Positions 32,972 to 45,712 of a stretch of 64,000 bases of DNA are shown here, one piece after another; position 1 is the first letter of the stretch, and every line of letters begins with the position of its first letter. The position numbers and the translations under genes are program-made. Origin of the DNA: Artemisia argyi (lineage: Eukaryota > Streptophyta > Magnoliopsida > Asterales > Asteraceae); assembly GCA_030686995.1 (NCBI GenBank), contig CM060687.1, forward strand, positions 169,804,090-169,868,089. Reading direction: 5' to 3'. Under the pieces are notes generated by a model, which saw only the letters and a program-made list of their open reading frames with translations, was not told the origin of the DNA and ran no database searches.

Positions 32972-35900
32972 TGTCACAACTCGTAAATTCTGGTCATTTT
33001 CCCGAACTTTCACATTTACTATTCATCATTTTATTATTCCTCGTTTTGAGGTCAATACTATTTTCTAAACTTGAATTTAAATTCTTGACACTTAATTTCC
33101 AAACTATGTGCATATATTTTTACTTGAGTCGACTTAAATTTTTGAATAAATTCTGGTTATATTAAGACTTAGACTACTTTTAGTCCACAACGCTCCGGTA
33201 CCTTGCTCTTTCCCCATTTCACAACTTATTATTAGAAAATAAATTGTTGTTCTTTAAACGCTTACGGTTTTAAATTCAACGAACATTAATTTTTATTCAA
33301 GAATGTGGTACTCGGCATACCCGACCTTCTCAACAATTATTTTTAAGGTATTTTTATACTCCCAAAATTATTACAAAAGTCCCACAAATAATTTCCAATG
33401 GCCAAGATAAATTCTTTACACCTTACGTTTAATTACGTATAACTTTCGTTAACTACTAAACTAATACCCAATACATATTTTTACTACCCAATACATTTAA
33501 TAAATACATTTTACACATTTTTACTCCCAAAAACCATGAAATGCCGCCCCCCTCTTGTGTTATCCATTTTTACACACCAAAAACTTACCAAAACATGCAC
33601 TAAAATTCAAACCTTATGACAAGATCAATTAATGAGAGCATGGCAAGGCCATACTCCCCTTTCCTCTTTCCATGAAAACCGGCCAACCATAAGGACCAAA
33701 GGTCCAAGATATTTTTTTGACTACTTGATCTCATTTGGCTATAAATACACTCAACCTAGTTACATATTTTTGTTACAAGAAAAATTACTATCATCTCCCA
33801 CATATATACATACCATTCGAATCATCTTGGAGCAAGGGAAGGAAAAGGAAAGCTTGTGGCTATTTTCAAGAATACTAGGGTTGTCTAGCAAGGGTTTGGA
33901 GTATAAATCTTTGAGTTATACAAGAATTTTTACTAGTCTCATATCATACACTACTTTGTAAGTCTCATACTACTAATATTTCTTGATTCTTATAATTTTA
34001 TGCTTGTTAAGTAGCTACACATGATTATCACTTGGTACATGTCTAAACATCTTACATCCACTTTAATATTTTGCTAAGAAAATACATTTTTGTATAAGTT
34101 TTGATCTCAAGAAAAGTGTTAATAAATCTCTACAAGAAAATAAAAATAAACTTTACATATATATATATATGTTAGCTTTGAAAACTTGGATGATCTTGAT
34201 CAAGGACTTTAAATATTGTTGGGTTATGTTTAGATCACTATATTTTTTCTTTTTGATGGATGACCTAGGACCATAGTTGGAGTTGTTGACAAAAGGTTGT
34301 AGCAAGTAAACACTAGAAAAATATAGTTTGACATTATTTATGGTAAATCTGCCCTTTTCGACCTCCTGTAGAAACTCAGTATCTTGGTGGCCATATTAGA
34401 CTAGAAATATAGAAAATAGACTTAATAACGAGAACGTGGCCGCTTGAACGGATTAAAACGGACTTATAACGAAAAAGATATGCTATTTTCAATATTTACG
34501 ACGAAAACTATATTTTTCCGGAAAACAGTGAATCTGTCTCGATTTTCTACCTAGGAAAACTGAGGTTTAATGATTTCTAAACTAGCCGAGACCTTGAAAA
34601 TACTAGAGTACACGTGAATACCTTCGCGGGGATATAAAGAACTTGAAAAACGGAACTACGACGCGAAAGTTATGGCCTTAGGAAGTTGGACAAAACCATA
34701 TATATATTGACAGTTTTTTTTTATTTATTTTTGAAAGCTGATGGAAATGTTCAACATGAAATTTGGACACTTTAAGGTGTGTTTTGGCTAAAACGACGTA
34801 AATAAAAGTGGTAGAACTTTACGTATACTTATGGGGTGCGTTAGAGATTTTCAAAATATATATTTTCGAGACGACTAATATTTGGTCGTGAGATTTACAA
34901 ATTTCTTTTTCTAAAATAGTGGATGCCTTAAACTCGAGATCACTTTGATCAAATACATTTTTGACGACGAATACTACGACGACATGTGCAAGTGATAATG
35001 TAGTGTATGACTTGCATGCTTGACTTGATTTCGGTAACTAAGACATATGCATAATTAGGTCGCGACTAGTGATTGTTGGACCTATTCTATCGATTTCATA
35101 ACTCTATTTTTGGATTGCTATTGTTAAGGTGAGTTCATAACCCCTACTTTTACTTGTTTTACAACTGTTTTGGGGGAAGATACATGCTTCTTACTATTTG
35201 AATTCAATGCTCGTTTTACTAAAACGCATTATTCGCTTTACATAGTTGATTACTCAAATATTTTCAGCTTTATCTAAATACTTGTTGATTATCCGAGTAC
35301 AATATTATTCACTTGCTACCTACTTGCTATTTACTCATGGACATGAGTGCATAAATTTAAACTATTTACTGATTGCCAAATATTGCCTAAGTTAAGGACC
35401 GGTAGCTACAATATCCTAGGTATGTTTGATTACCTAGAAGTTCTTGGGTATGTTTGATTACCTACAATATCCTAGGTATGTTTGATTACCTAGAAGTTCT
35501 TGGGTATGTTTGATTACCTACAATATCCTAGGTATGTTTGATTACCTAGAAGTTCTTGGGTATGTTTGATTACCTACAATATCCTAGGTATGTTTGATTA
35601 CCTAGAAGTTCTTGGGTATGTTTGATTACCTACAATATCCTAGGTATGTTTGATTACCTAGAAGTTCTTGGGTATGTTTGATTACCTACAATATCCTAGG
35701 TATGTTTGATTACCTAGAAGTTCTTGGGTATGTTTGATTACCTACAATATCCTAGGTATGTTTGATTACCTAGAAGTTCTTGGGAGTGTAACCTCCTGCA
35801 TATAGCTAGAAAACCTTTTCGGTGCCTTGAACTTAGTGCAATCAATATTCTTTCCTAAACTGGTGCTATGAAATTTTGTTTGTTAAACTATTTATGCGTG

Positions 35901-36366
35901 TTGCTGTGGAAACATTCTTTTAAGCACACATGTCTTACTCATACTATATTTGACAATGGATTTACGATGCCTTTGCTGGAAAATACTTGATTTCGGAAAA
36001 TACTTGATTACTGGAAACACTTGTTTACGGGAAATACTTGTTTACTAAACCTATGAACTCACCGGCTTTATGCTGACGTTTTAGCATGTATTTTCAGGTC
36101 TTGAGCAATGGCACGCTACTGGAGGTTTTGGCAGGGCATGGCATGGTCATAGAAGACTCTGATATTCTTATGGGGACCGTTTTTAACTAATTTAAAGGCC
36201 TACTTCCGCACTACTTTTAAAAATGTAAATTCAACATTTTGATTAAGCTATTTTATTCTAAATGACTCAAGTGAAAACCAGTTTTGAACCTGTGTTGTAA
36301 TACCAATTGAGTTACACCCCAGCTGCTTGTATGCTTCCGCTGGACCCGATTTCTGGGGGTGTGACA
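32972..36366 (+). repeat. Element D 3' LTR (3395 bp)
   Basis: Copy of 27165-30559, including a seven-copy 56 bp array starting at 35408. Its last 40 bases happen to stay open into the host gag frame of element B. Confidence 0.93.
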
Positions 36367-39300
36367 CAAGAAGAATGGAGCAATTGCAGAATGAGATGAT
36401 GAGGATGAGGTCTGGAGAAGGACCAAGTAATGGTCCTCATATTCATAATGCAAGAAATGGTGGTGTAGTGGCAAACCAATATGGCAGGATGTCCAAAATT
36501 GAGTTTCCAAGATTCAATGGAGATGATGTCAAGAGCTGGTTGTTTAGATGTAGGTATTTCTTCAGAATTAATGATGTGCCAGAGAACATGAATGTGGAAT
36601 TGGCTGCCATGCATTTGTATGATAGGGCTTTGGTGTGGCATCAGCAGTTCTTGAAAAACTATGGAGATGGGTGTGATTGGGATGTGTATGCTGAGCAGGC
36701 TTTGAAGAGATTTGGTAATGTGTTTGAAGATCCTATGGTGGAACTCAAGAACTTGAAGCAGACTAGTACAGTACAAGTCTATCAAGACAAGTTTGAAGAT
36801 CTGTTGAATAGGATGAATTTGACTGAGTCTCTTACCATGAGTCTGTTCATTGGGGGTCTAAAAGATGAAATTAGTATGCCTGTTAGAATGTTTAAACCAT
36901 TGAGTTTGGCTGATCTGTTCTCAATGGCTAGAATGCAAGAAGCTACACTTTTGGCTACAAAATCAAGGTATAATTCTTATCCTTCTAATGTCAAAAGTGG
37001 TTATGCTAATAGGGATGATGGAATTTTACCTAGGCCAGTTAATAGACCCATGAATTTGCCTGCACCCACAAGAACCCCAATTGGTGGTGAAAATAGAACT
37101 GGTTTTAAGAGATTGACTCAAAAAGAATTAGAAGATAAAAGGGCTAAGAATCTTTGTTTTTACTGTGATAAAAAATATGTGCCTGGACACAAGTGTAGTG
37201 GTCAGTTGCATTCACTGGAGGTGATAGTGGATGAAGATTATGAAGATGTAGACCCAAATTTGATTAGTAATGATATGGGTCAAATGGAGGATTATAGTTT
37301 GGCTGCTGAGTTTGACCACAATACTGAAATAGTCCCACAAATTTCACTCAATGCACTCACTGGTGTGTACAATTACCAAACAATGAGAGTTAAGGGTCTG
37401 GTAAGAAGACAAGGAGTGCATGTGCTTATAGATTGTGGAAGCACACACAACTTTATTGACCTGCAAACTGTCAAAAAGTTGGGTTGTAAGACTAAGACTA
37501 TGTGTCCTTTGCAAGTATCAGTGGCAAATGGTCAAGCAATGACTAGTACATTGATATGTTGTGGGTTAGCTTTGACCATGGGTGAAGATACTTATATGAT
37601 TGATGCAATGGTATTACCTTTAGGAGGCTGTGAAGTTGTACTTGGCATACAATGGCTGTCCACTTTGGGTAAAATAATGTGTAATTTTGAGAAATTGACT
37701 ATGAGGTTCACTGTGGGAAACAAGAAAGTGTTGTTAAGAGGGTCACAACAGGCTACACTACAATGGATGCAGCCTAGGGGTCAAAACAATGCTATGTTGA
37801 ATTCCATGTCCTTGTGTATTTGTCCTGCTGACTTGTGTAGTATGCAAGGAGAATTGATTGAATCACAAAAGATTGATGCAGTGTTGAATGATTTTAAGGA
37901 GGTGTTTGAGGTACCTACAGCATTGCCACCAAACAGATCACATGACCATCAAATACCTCTTCTGCCAAACACTCCTCCAGTTAATATTAGACCCTATAGA
38001 CATCCACCAAGCCAAAAGGTTGCTATTGAACAAATGGTGAAAGAATTATTGGAAGCTGGAGTGATTAGATCCAGTCAAAGTTCTTTTTCCTCACCCATTG
38101 TTATGGTCAAAAAGAAGGATGGAAGTTGGAGAATGTGTGTGGACTACAGACAGTTGAATAAGTCCACAGTCAAAGATAAGTTTCCAATACCCATGATTGA
38201 AGAATTGATTGATGAATTGCATGGATCAGTGGTATTTTCAAAGCTTGATTTGAGATCTGGTTATCATCAAATCAGAATGAAGGAAGAAGACATTCACAAA
38301 ACTGCTTTCAGAACACATGATGGTCATTATGAGTTTTTGGTTATGCCATTTGGTCTTACTAATGCTCCTTCCACTTTTCAGTCATTAATGAATGAGATCT
38401 TTAAGCCCTATTTGAGAAAGTTCACACTTGTGTTCTTTGATGATATACTGGTTTATAGTAAAACACTTGAAGAGCATTTGGAACACCTTAGGCTCATTTT
38501 GAAGACTATGCAGGCTCACACCTTGTTTGCAAAAAGGAGTAAATGTACTTTTAGAGTGTCACAAGTGGAGTACTTAGGCCATATAATTACTGAGTGGCCT
38601 ACACCTCTGAATGTGAAGCAATTAAGAGGTTTTTTGGGTCTTACAGGTTATTATAGGAGGTTTATAAAGGGGTATGGAATAGTCAGTAAACCTCTCACTG
38701 CTCTATTGAAGAAGAATTCATTTGAATGGTCTCCATCAGCTCAAGAAGCATTTGAGAAGTTGAAGTCAGCAATGGTACAGGCACCAGTATTGGGATTGCC
38801 AAACTTTGACAAAGAATTTATTGTGGAGACTGATGCATGTGGTACTGGAATTGGTGCTGTGTTGATGCAAGATGGCCACCCATTGGCATATTTGAGTAAG
38901 GCTCTATCTCTTAAACATCAGGCTTTATCTACTTATGAAAAAGAGTTTCTAGCAGTGATCATGGCATTAGAAAAGTGGAAAGGTTATTTGATGGACAGGC
39001 ACTTTAAGATCAAAACAGATCATTTCAGCTTGAAATACTTATTAAATCAGAGGCTTACAACCCCATTTCAAGCTAAATGGCTTCCTAAATTGCTTGGATA
39101 TGATTATGAAATAGTGTACAAGAAAGGAAGTGAGAATATTGTAGCTGATGCTTTGTCCAGGAAAGAAATGCAAGGTCAATTGTTTGCTTTGGTGGCTACT
39201 AGTGTGACTTCTGGGTTGTTGCAACAAATTGAAGATAGTTGGTTGACAGATGAGAAGTTAGCCAAGTTGATCAAACAGTTTGAAGATCCAAACTTTCAGT

Positions 39301-40694
39301 CATCAAAGTACACTTGGTCTAATGGATAGTTGAGAAAAAAAGGCAAGTTGGTAGTGGGAAACAATGAATCACTCAGGAAACAAATTTTTTTGCAAATTCA
39401 CAATGAACCAGTTGGTGGACATTCTGGTGTTCAAGTGACTATGCAAAAGATGAGTTCTATTTGTTATTGGAAAGGAATGAGAAAAATGGTCGAGCAGTGG
39501 GTCAGGGAATGTGATGTGTGTCAAAGACAAAAACCTGATCTTAGTGCTTATCCAGGGATTTTACAACCACTACCTATCCCAGTTAAAGTGTGGAGTGATA
39601 TCTCCATGGATTTTGTGGAAGGACTGCCAAAATATCATGGAAAGACTGCTATACTTGTGGTGGTAGATAGGCTAAGTAAGTATGCTCATTTTGTTCCTTT
39701 GAAACATCCTTTTACAGCTGCACAAGTGGCACAAGTGTTCCTAGATAATGTCTACAAGTTACATGGATTGCCAAACACTATTGTAAGTGACAGGGACAAG
39801 ATCTTCTTAAGTGCTTTTTGGCAATCATTGTTCAAAGCTTTGAAAGTCAAGTTGCAAATGTCAACAGCTTATCACCCACAATCAGATGGCCAAACTGAAG
39901 TGGTGAATAGATGTTTGGAGTGTTATTTGAGGTGAATGTCTGGTGAAAAGCCAAAAGAATGGGTCCAATGGCTATCTATGGCAGAGTTTTGGTACAACAC
40001 CAATTTCCACACATCAATCCAAACTACATCATTTGAAGTTCTTTATGGACAAGCACCACCCATCCATATGCCTTACTTACCTGGTGAAAGTTCTGTAGAG
40101 GCTGTGGATAGAACAATGGTGGTTAGAGAACAAGTGATCAGTATGTTAAAGTTTCATCTGTTGAGAGAACAAAATAGAATGAAAAGTTTGGCAGACAAGC
40201 ATAGGACTGACAGATCTTTTGAAGAGGGTGTTTGGGTTTATTTGAAGCTGCAACCTTACAGGCAAACAACAGCCAGACAAAGCCCTTACAATAAGTTGTC
40301 AGCAAATTATTATGACCCTTTTCAAGTTGTGGAGAAAATTGGCACTGTGGCTTACAAGTTACAACTTCCCAGTGGTAGTCAAATTCACCTAGTCTTCCAT
40401 GTTTCTCAGCTGAAATTGTGCAAAGGATCAGTTGATCAGCCTGGAACTCTTCCTATGTGTGATAATGAAGGTTTATTAACAGTGTTTCCGGTAAAGATCA
40501 TTGATAGAAGATTGGGAAATGTGAACAATAAGCCTGCAGTCTATGTACTAGTGCAATGGTCAAATGGCAGTGAAGAGGAAGCAACCTGGGAATTGTACAC
40601 TGATTTGCTCAAAAAGTATCCAGATTTTGATTCAGAAGAAGCCAATTCAAGTTCTATTTGACTGTGGAAAGTCAAATGTTAAGGGGAAGGAATT

Positions 40695-41021
40695 TGATAC
40701 AAGTCAAAAACAAGTTTAGAAAGAGACCACATGACTGGCACGTGTGGGTCAACAAACCAAAAGTCAGTTATGACTTTTGGCGGGAAAATCAGTTACTAAG
40801 CTTGTCTTTGTTTTCAGTTGAATAAATAGGAGATTAGTATCTCATTTGTAATTCATTCACTAATAATTGATTGTAACCTTTCTCTCTCAATTCTGTTAAT
40901 CAAAGTGAATCAAGAATCTCAAATACGAAATCATTTCTTCTTCTCCATGATTTCCTGTTTGTTATTCATAACGGCTACAATTCTTTCTTGAATTCTGGTT
41001 GTTAAAGTCTTACACATATCA
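40695..41021 (+). repeat. Element B 3' LTR
   Basis: 327 bp, two substitutions relative to the 5' LTR (CACGTGACT/CACATGACT and ACTTATGG/ACTTTTGG). CGATC follows. Confidence 0.92.
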
Positions 41022-43390
41022 CGATCAACTTTCAATTAGAACATCTGACAAGACAAAACACTTGTTATGATGATCATGAAGTGTTTGATGAAATGTCTGT
41101 GAATAAACTTTTTAGAAAAGAATGTACAGTGGTCGAGTATTACAATGCGTTTAATTCCTTATTTAGCAATAGAGGGTTGAATGAATGGTATCTTACTGAT
41201 CTCTTTATTTTCGGGTTACAACCGGAAATTGAAAAAGAGGTTAGACCTTGCAACCCCAAAACACTTCATGAAGCATATGGTTGGGCTACGTTGCAAGAGT
41301 ATGTCTTGAAAAATAATCATTCAAAAGAGGTTGAAAAAGATAATAGTGGTTTCTGTATTAGTGTTGTTGATAATGATTCGGGGAAAAAAGAACAAAGGGA
41401 AGATATTGGGAATGATATAGAAGGTGATGAGATTAGGAAATCAAGTAATGCAAATGAAGTGATTGAAGTAACCATTGGTTTGATGGGTACTTGTAGGATG
41501 GGTTGCGATGATGATATGGAGTTGGTTGTTCTTGTTGAACTTTGTGAAGAAAACGGCAAGGGAAAGGAAATGGAAGCGAATTTAGATGTTGAATTAGAGA
41601 CACAAGTTAAAGTAACACCTGATGTGGTTACAAGCATAGATGAGCTACTTAAGAGTCCTAAACCAGTTGAAACTACAGATTATGAAGTTAGTAAAGAAGG
41701 AGATGAAAATGAACAAGAAGATTGTGAACCCTTGGGGAGTGGTGTGACTGAAATTTGTAAGGAAGAGGTCACAAAGGTTCTTAATCAAATGTTAACATCA
41801 GGTCTTAATCAGAGAGACTTTGATGTAGAAATAAATTTAGAGAGAAAGATAACTGGTGACATTAGAACTATTGATGAGTTGAATTCAGAGAGTCCTGAAT
41901 TAACTGAAGGAGGGTTGGAATCAATTAACAAGGGAAATGGCTTGGTGGTTAATGTGACAGCCGGAAGTATTATGGAAGGAGTTGAGGAAATTAATGAACT
42001 GATTTCACCTGGTTTTGATCGAGTTGGTATCGGTAATTTGAGACAATGTGAAGGAGGATTAATACGAGTGAGAGTGCCTGAGGAAATTTCTCAGTTGTCT
42101 GATAAAGATACAGTCATAATGCCTGAGAAAATTGTCCATCTAACTGATTATGATAGAGATACAATCAGAGTGTTTGAAGGAATTCATCTGAGTAACTCTG
42201 ATAAAGACTTAGTCAGGGTGCCTGGTGCAATACCTCAGTTGTTCAACTCAAGGGTCGTGATTAGAGAGTTGTTTGACCCAGGGGAAAACGAGTATATGAT
42301 TTTGGTGATGCTACTTCGGTATTGAGGGAACCAAATGCTGAAGTATTTAATCCAAGAAGAAAACAAGTCTCTGATCTTTGTGAGAAAAGTAATTACAACT
42401 TGGAGTATGAGAAGTTGGAGTTTGACATATGGAAGTGGCCCAAGAGGAAGAAAATAGTGTGTTTAAAATGCAAATTTAGACATGGAAAGTGGGAGTTTGA
42501 CATTTGGAAATGGCCAAATAGGAAAAAGAAAAGAGCAAGTTACTATGTTGTGGTGAAGTCTACGGAGGTATCTGTTTTTAGATTCTGGATAGAAGGAGAC
42601 AGAAGTCACGGATAATGTGATCAAGTGTTTTGGGAAGGAGATTGCTACTGAGAATACTCGAATGGGTTATAATTCTATATTTAAGTTTGCTTCTCATGAC
42701 AACCTAGCTGATGTTATCAAGGAGTTTAATGGTAAGGGGCTGATGGAAATCGGTGCTAAGTTTGGTCAAAAACCACTAGCTAATATGAGGGTGTTTGATA
42801 AAGTTCTTAGTGAACATAAGCAATTCAGTAATGGTGATAAATTGTGTAATAACGATTTGGGTAAGGATGTGGGTTTGAGAGGTGTTGGTTATGAGAATGA
42901 CAGAGATTCCAAAAATATATTGAATGAAGGGAAGAGTTTCATGGGAGACTGTTTGGGTAAGAATGATTGTTTGTGTGTTTCAAGTACTGATGTGCTGATA
43001 TATCATGCATTGTGCTGGAATGATGATAGTAATGGTGATGGAGGTAGTGATCCTGAGTGGATATTGTGTTGGGAAGAAAAGCAGTTAGATTTTTGGAATG
43101 CTTGGCCAGAAAAGGCTGTTGGGCTATATTTGTTGATGTTTCTGGGGTGTTTGGAAGATTATTCAATGAATGGAACCTGTAAGAAATACTTGTTAAGAGT
43201 TGCTGGTGAGTAGATCAGTTAGTCACACTTTTGGAAGACAACTTTTATCAAAAAGGTGGAAGAAACATGTGAGAAGCTAATAACAAATATTGATGCAATG
43301 AGCTGCTGATAAGGGATGTTGGAGCTGCTGATTAAGGTTCATATCTAACCCCGATTCTTGAGGTCAAGAATCTTCTTAAGGGGAATGGAT

Positions 43391-43707
43391 TGTCATAAGC
43401 TGAAATCAAGAAGTCAAACTAAGAAGTCAAACTCAAAGTCAAACTAAGAAGTCAACTCATACTGGAGGAAAAGTCTGTTAAACTTTCCCGATCCAATCCT
43501 TTTATAACGGAATCATTCACTTGTAACAAAGCATTCTGAATTTTGTAAACTCTTCTTGAATCTCTCTTATCACTCATTGTAAACTTTCATCAATCAATAA
43601 TAAATCCTTTTCGAAACTTGTTTCTTTGGTATAGTTTCCTTATTGGTTTATTGCATTTGAAACTCTTATCCTCATTTCACATTGATTTCTGGATTTGGTT
43701 TGTCTCA
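43391..43707 (+). repeat. Element A 3' LTR
   Basis: 317 bp from TGTCATAAGCTG to GTTTGTCTCA, preceded by purine tract AAGGGGAATGG (43378-43388) and followed by AGGTA. Confidence 0.88.
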
Positions 43708-43830
43708 AGGTAATTTCATGAATTTTGCCCTACATCTTCGTTAGAGCCTGACTCACCAATCTTAAAAAATATTCCAAAACTAGTTAACAAATTTTAAAAC
43801 TTTAATTAAGAATTGTGCTCCACGTAAAAC

Positions 43831-43915
43831 CTGCATCAATATCCATACTTGGATATATCTTCCTTTCCGATATTACGATGCCTCATCTTTTCCCATAGTA
43901 AAGCAAGCTCGTGTG
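43831..43915 (-). pseudogene. APUM24-like: Pumilio homolog 24-like N-terminal exon
   Basis: The minus strand encodes HELALLWEKMRHRNIGKED, matching the segment I recall just before the first Pumilio repeats of APUM24/PUF6, and ends at a GCAG|GTTTTA donor (43831). In this locus the next exon with a usable acceptor is 5589-5518, so the exons between (central repeats) are missing. The intron that would join them holds element A. The upstream edge of the exon is uncertain; an in-frame TAA lies about 18 bases before HEL. Confidence 0.65.
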
Positions 43916-44488
43916 TTGGATAATAATTTTAATCTGAGGGCATAATTGTCTTTTCAGCTTATGCAACAGCATAGGCTAATGGGTATACTCTAAATTATTT
44001 AATATATGAAATGACCATTATGTCCTCTGAGTAAAAAGGCGCGTTTGGTAGATAACGGACATTGACTGGTGGAACACTATCAAAGGGACTTTGGGTGATG
44101 CAAAAAGTGAATAGTATGGACCTTTGGTGTATTCAATTTTTTAAAATGATTCTGCGTGTATTTTCGGTACAAGTTCAGAGACGAACAAGGTATTTTACTC
44201 TTTTTTTCAAAGTCCTTTACGCATTTTTTTTAGAAAAAAAGTACACGCTTAGGCGTGTCACTCTCTTTTTATTTTATTTTAAAATTATTTAATTTATTTT
44301 TCAAATGTCCATGAGTTTCTTTGTGAAATATCTACATATCAGGCCTTATATTTCTCTATGGTTTTTTGCGTTTAAGATTTATTTTATATTTCACTACCAT
44401 AAATGTGTATTTTATTGTCCACGGTTTTATACGTGAATGTCTTTTCAGTCCACAAAGCTAACTAGCTAAGTGTATACGATAGTTGGTG
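43916..44488. other. AT-rich intergenic sequence
   Basis: No gene recognised. A short hairpin ACACGCTTAGGCGTGT sits near 44242-44257 and a GGCGCGTTTGGTAGATAACG stretch near 44040 looks like degenerate DNA-transposon sequence. The 76-codon frame at 44062-44292 is not credible. Confidence 0.4.
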
Positions 44489-45229
44489 TTAATTTCTTTG
44501 GCAACTTATGTGGCTGTATTCATTTGAGAATTGACATTTTGTCAAGAAGACTTGTTGACCCCAAGCATACGGTAGATGATAATAAGACTTCGATTCAACA
44601 ATAGGTATTGTGGATAGAAACTGTGATATTGTTTGATTGGTATTAATTTCTTTGGCAACTTATGTGGCTGTATTCATTTGAGAATTGACATTTTGTCAAG
44701 AAGACTTGTTGACCCCAAGCATACGGTAGATGATAATAAGACTTCGATTCAACAATAGGTATTGTGGATAGAAACTGTGATATTGTTTGATTGGTATTAA
44801 TTTCTTTGGCAACTTATGTGGCTGTATTCATTTGAGAATTGACATTTTGTCAAGAAGACTTGTTGACCCCAAGCATACGGTAGATGATAATAAGACTTCG
44901 ATTCAACAATAGGTATTGTGGATAGAAACTGTGATATTGTTTGATTGGTATTAATTTCTTTGGCAACTTATGTGGCTGTATTCATTTGAGAATTGACATT
45001 TTGTCAAGAAGACTTGTTGACCCCAAGCATACGCGCGGTAAGTGATAATAAGACTTCGATTTGACAATACGTATTGTGGATAGAAACTGTGATATTGTTT
45101 GATTGGCATTAATTTCTTTGGCAGCTTATGTGGCTGTATTCATTTGAGAATTGACATTTTGTCAATAAAACTTGTTGACCCCAAGCATATGGTAGGAGAT
45201 AATAAGACTTCGATTCCATTCTAGAAATT
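44489..45229 (+). repeat. 154 bp tandem repeat, about five copies, upstream of the receptor kinase
   Basis: TTAATTTCTTTGGCA starts copies at 44489, 44643, 44797, 44951 and 45109. The first three intervals are 154 bp and the fourth is 158 bp, from an added CGCG-like insertion. Copies 1-4 are almost identical; the last is more diverged and ends about 12 bases before the kinase start codon. So the repeat forms the promoter and leader region of that gene. Confidence 0.92.
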
Positions 45230-45712
45230 AGATTAAAAAAATGAAAAGCTTGAAGGGATTGATTTTAATGGAGGAAGCAACCATACTTTTTCTTCTAGTT
45301 TTTTCACTCCACATGCAAAAAATATACACAGCCGAAATTGGCATCATCTCAGGCTCAAGCTTCTTGACAGAAAACAACACGCTGGTATCTCCTGCTAGAA
45401 CATATGAACTGGGATTCTTCAAGCCAGGTAGCTCGGATAACACTTATATTGGTATTTGGTATAAGAAAGATTCTGTTAAAACAGTAGTTTGGGTTGCCAA
45501 CAGAGATTACCCCCTCACTAATGTATCATCAAGCATGTTAAGGATTGACAGTGTGGGAAATCTTGTTCTCAAGAACCATACCGATCATGTAGTGTGGTCA
45601 TCCAACTCAACATCATCAGGAAATGCAACCGCACAGCTTTATGACTCTGGAAATCTAGTCATCAAGGATGGAAACAGCATGAAGATTCTGTGGGAGAGTT
45701 TTGACTATCCAA

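Larger units (their letters stand above)
27165..36366 (+). mobile_element. Element D: Tekay-related LARD, 9.2 kb
   Basis: LTRs of exactly 3395 bp each (27165-30559 and 32972-36366) start TGTCACAACTCG and end GGGGGTGTGACA. Perfect CAAGA duplications flank the element (27160-27164 and 36367-36371). A TGGTATCAGAGC primer site (30563-30574) and a purine tract AAGGGGGTGAGAC (32959-32971) complete the structure. The 2.4 kb interior codes for nothing recognisable, so it fits a large retrotransposon derivative. Its LTR ends, the sequence after the primer site and the TTCCGCTG block near the 3' end resemble element C, suggesting descent from Tekay/Del chromoviruses that could mobilise it in trans. It is inserted in the gag of element B. 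Confidence 0.92.
27061..40661 (+). pseudogene. Element B gag-pol polyprotein, disrupted
   Basis: The ATG at 27061 (MSGNDTVDMVE) is in frame to 27164, where element D enters, and the frame resumes at 36372. Domains in order: Gag (LALVWHQQF-like RALVWHQQF), zinc-knuckle-like CFYCDKKYVPGHKC, protease LIDCGSTHNFID (DCG instead of the usual DSG/DTG), reverse transcriptase (LRSGYHQIRM, FFDDILVYS), RNase H (VETDACGTGIGAVL), integrase (HH-CC with CDVCQRQK; SMDFVEG, VSDRDKI, SDGQTEVVNR) and a chromodomain (VLVQWSNGSEEEATWE). In-frame stops at 39327-39329 (between RNase H and integrase) and 39933-39935 (after the integrase glutamate) break it beyond the insertion. Inactive. Confidence 0.9.
26417..41021 (+). 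mobile_element. Element B: Reina-like chromovirus (Ty3/gypsy), split by element D
   Basis: 327 bp LTRs at 26417-26743 and 40695-41021 start TGATACAAGTC, end CACATATCA and differ at two positions. Perfect CGATC duplications flank it (26412-26416 and 41022-41026). A primer site follows the 5' LTR, and a purine tract AAGGGGAAGGAA precedes the 3' LTR. Without element D it is about 5.4 kb. Short LTRs, one gag-pol frame and a C-terminal chromodomain fit the Reina clade. It lies in the Gag ORF of element A. Confidence 0.9.
26390..43213 (+). pseudogene. Element A ORF: Gag-like N-terminus with unknown C-terminal region
   Basis: The ATG at 26390 reads in frame up to element B (26416) and resumes at 41027 after the CGATC duplication, continuing to 42325. 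The first part resembles a Gag domain (VVEYYNAFNSLFSNRGLNEW, FIFGLQPEIEKEVRP). Then comes a long acidic region and an imperfect repeat of about 23 residues (VRVPEEISQLSDKDTVI, MPEKIVHLTDYDRDTIR, VFEGIHLSNSDKDLVR). A frame change near 42300 leads into 42322-42615 with a doubled FDIWKWP.RKK motif, and another near 42610 into 42617-43213, ending CKKYLLRVAGE. No protease, RT, RNase H or integrase. About 730 codons before damage. C-terminal part not recognised. Confidence 0.6.

Noticed and set aside
27165..36366. Identical D LTRs as an assembly duplication
   Set aside because: The CAAGA target duplication, primer site, purine tract and interruption of the B gag frame make a real insertion the better explanation, though read support would settle it.
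36253..36785. Minus-strand ORFs over the start of element B gag
   Set aside because: Antisense shadows of the gag frame.
41317..41637. Minus-strand Ser/Thr-rich ORF
   Set aside because: Antisense to the acidic region of the element A ORF.
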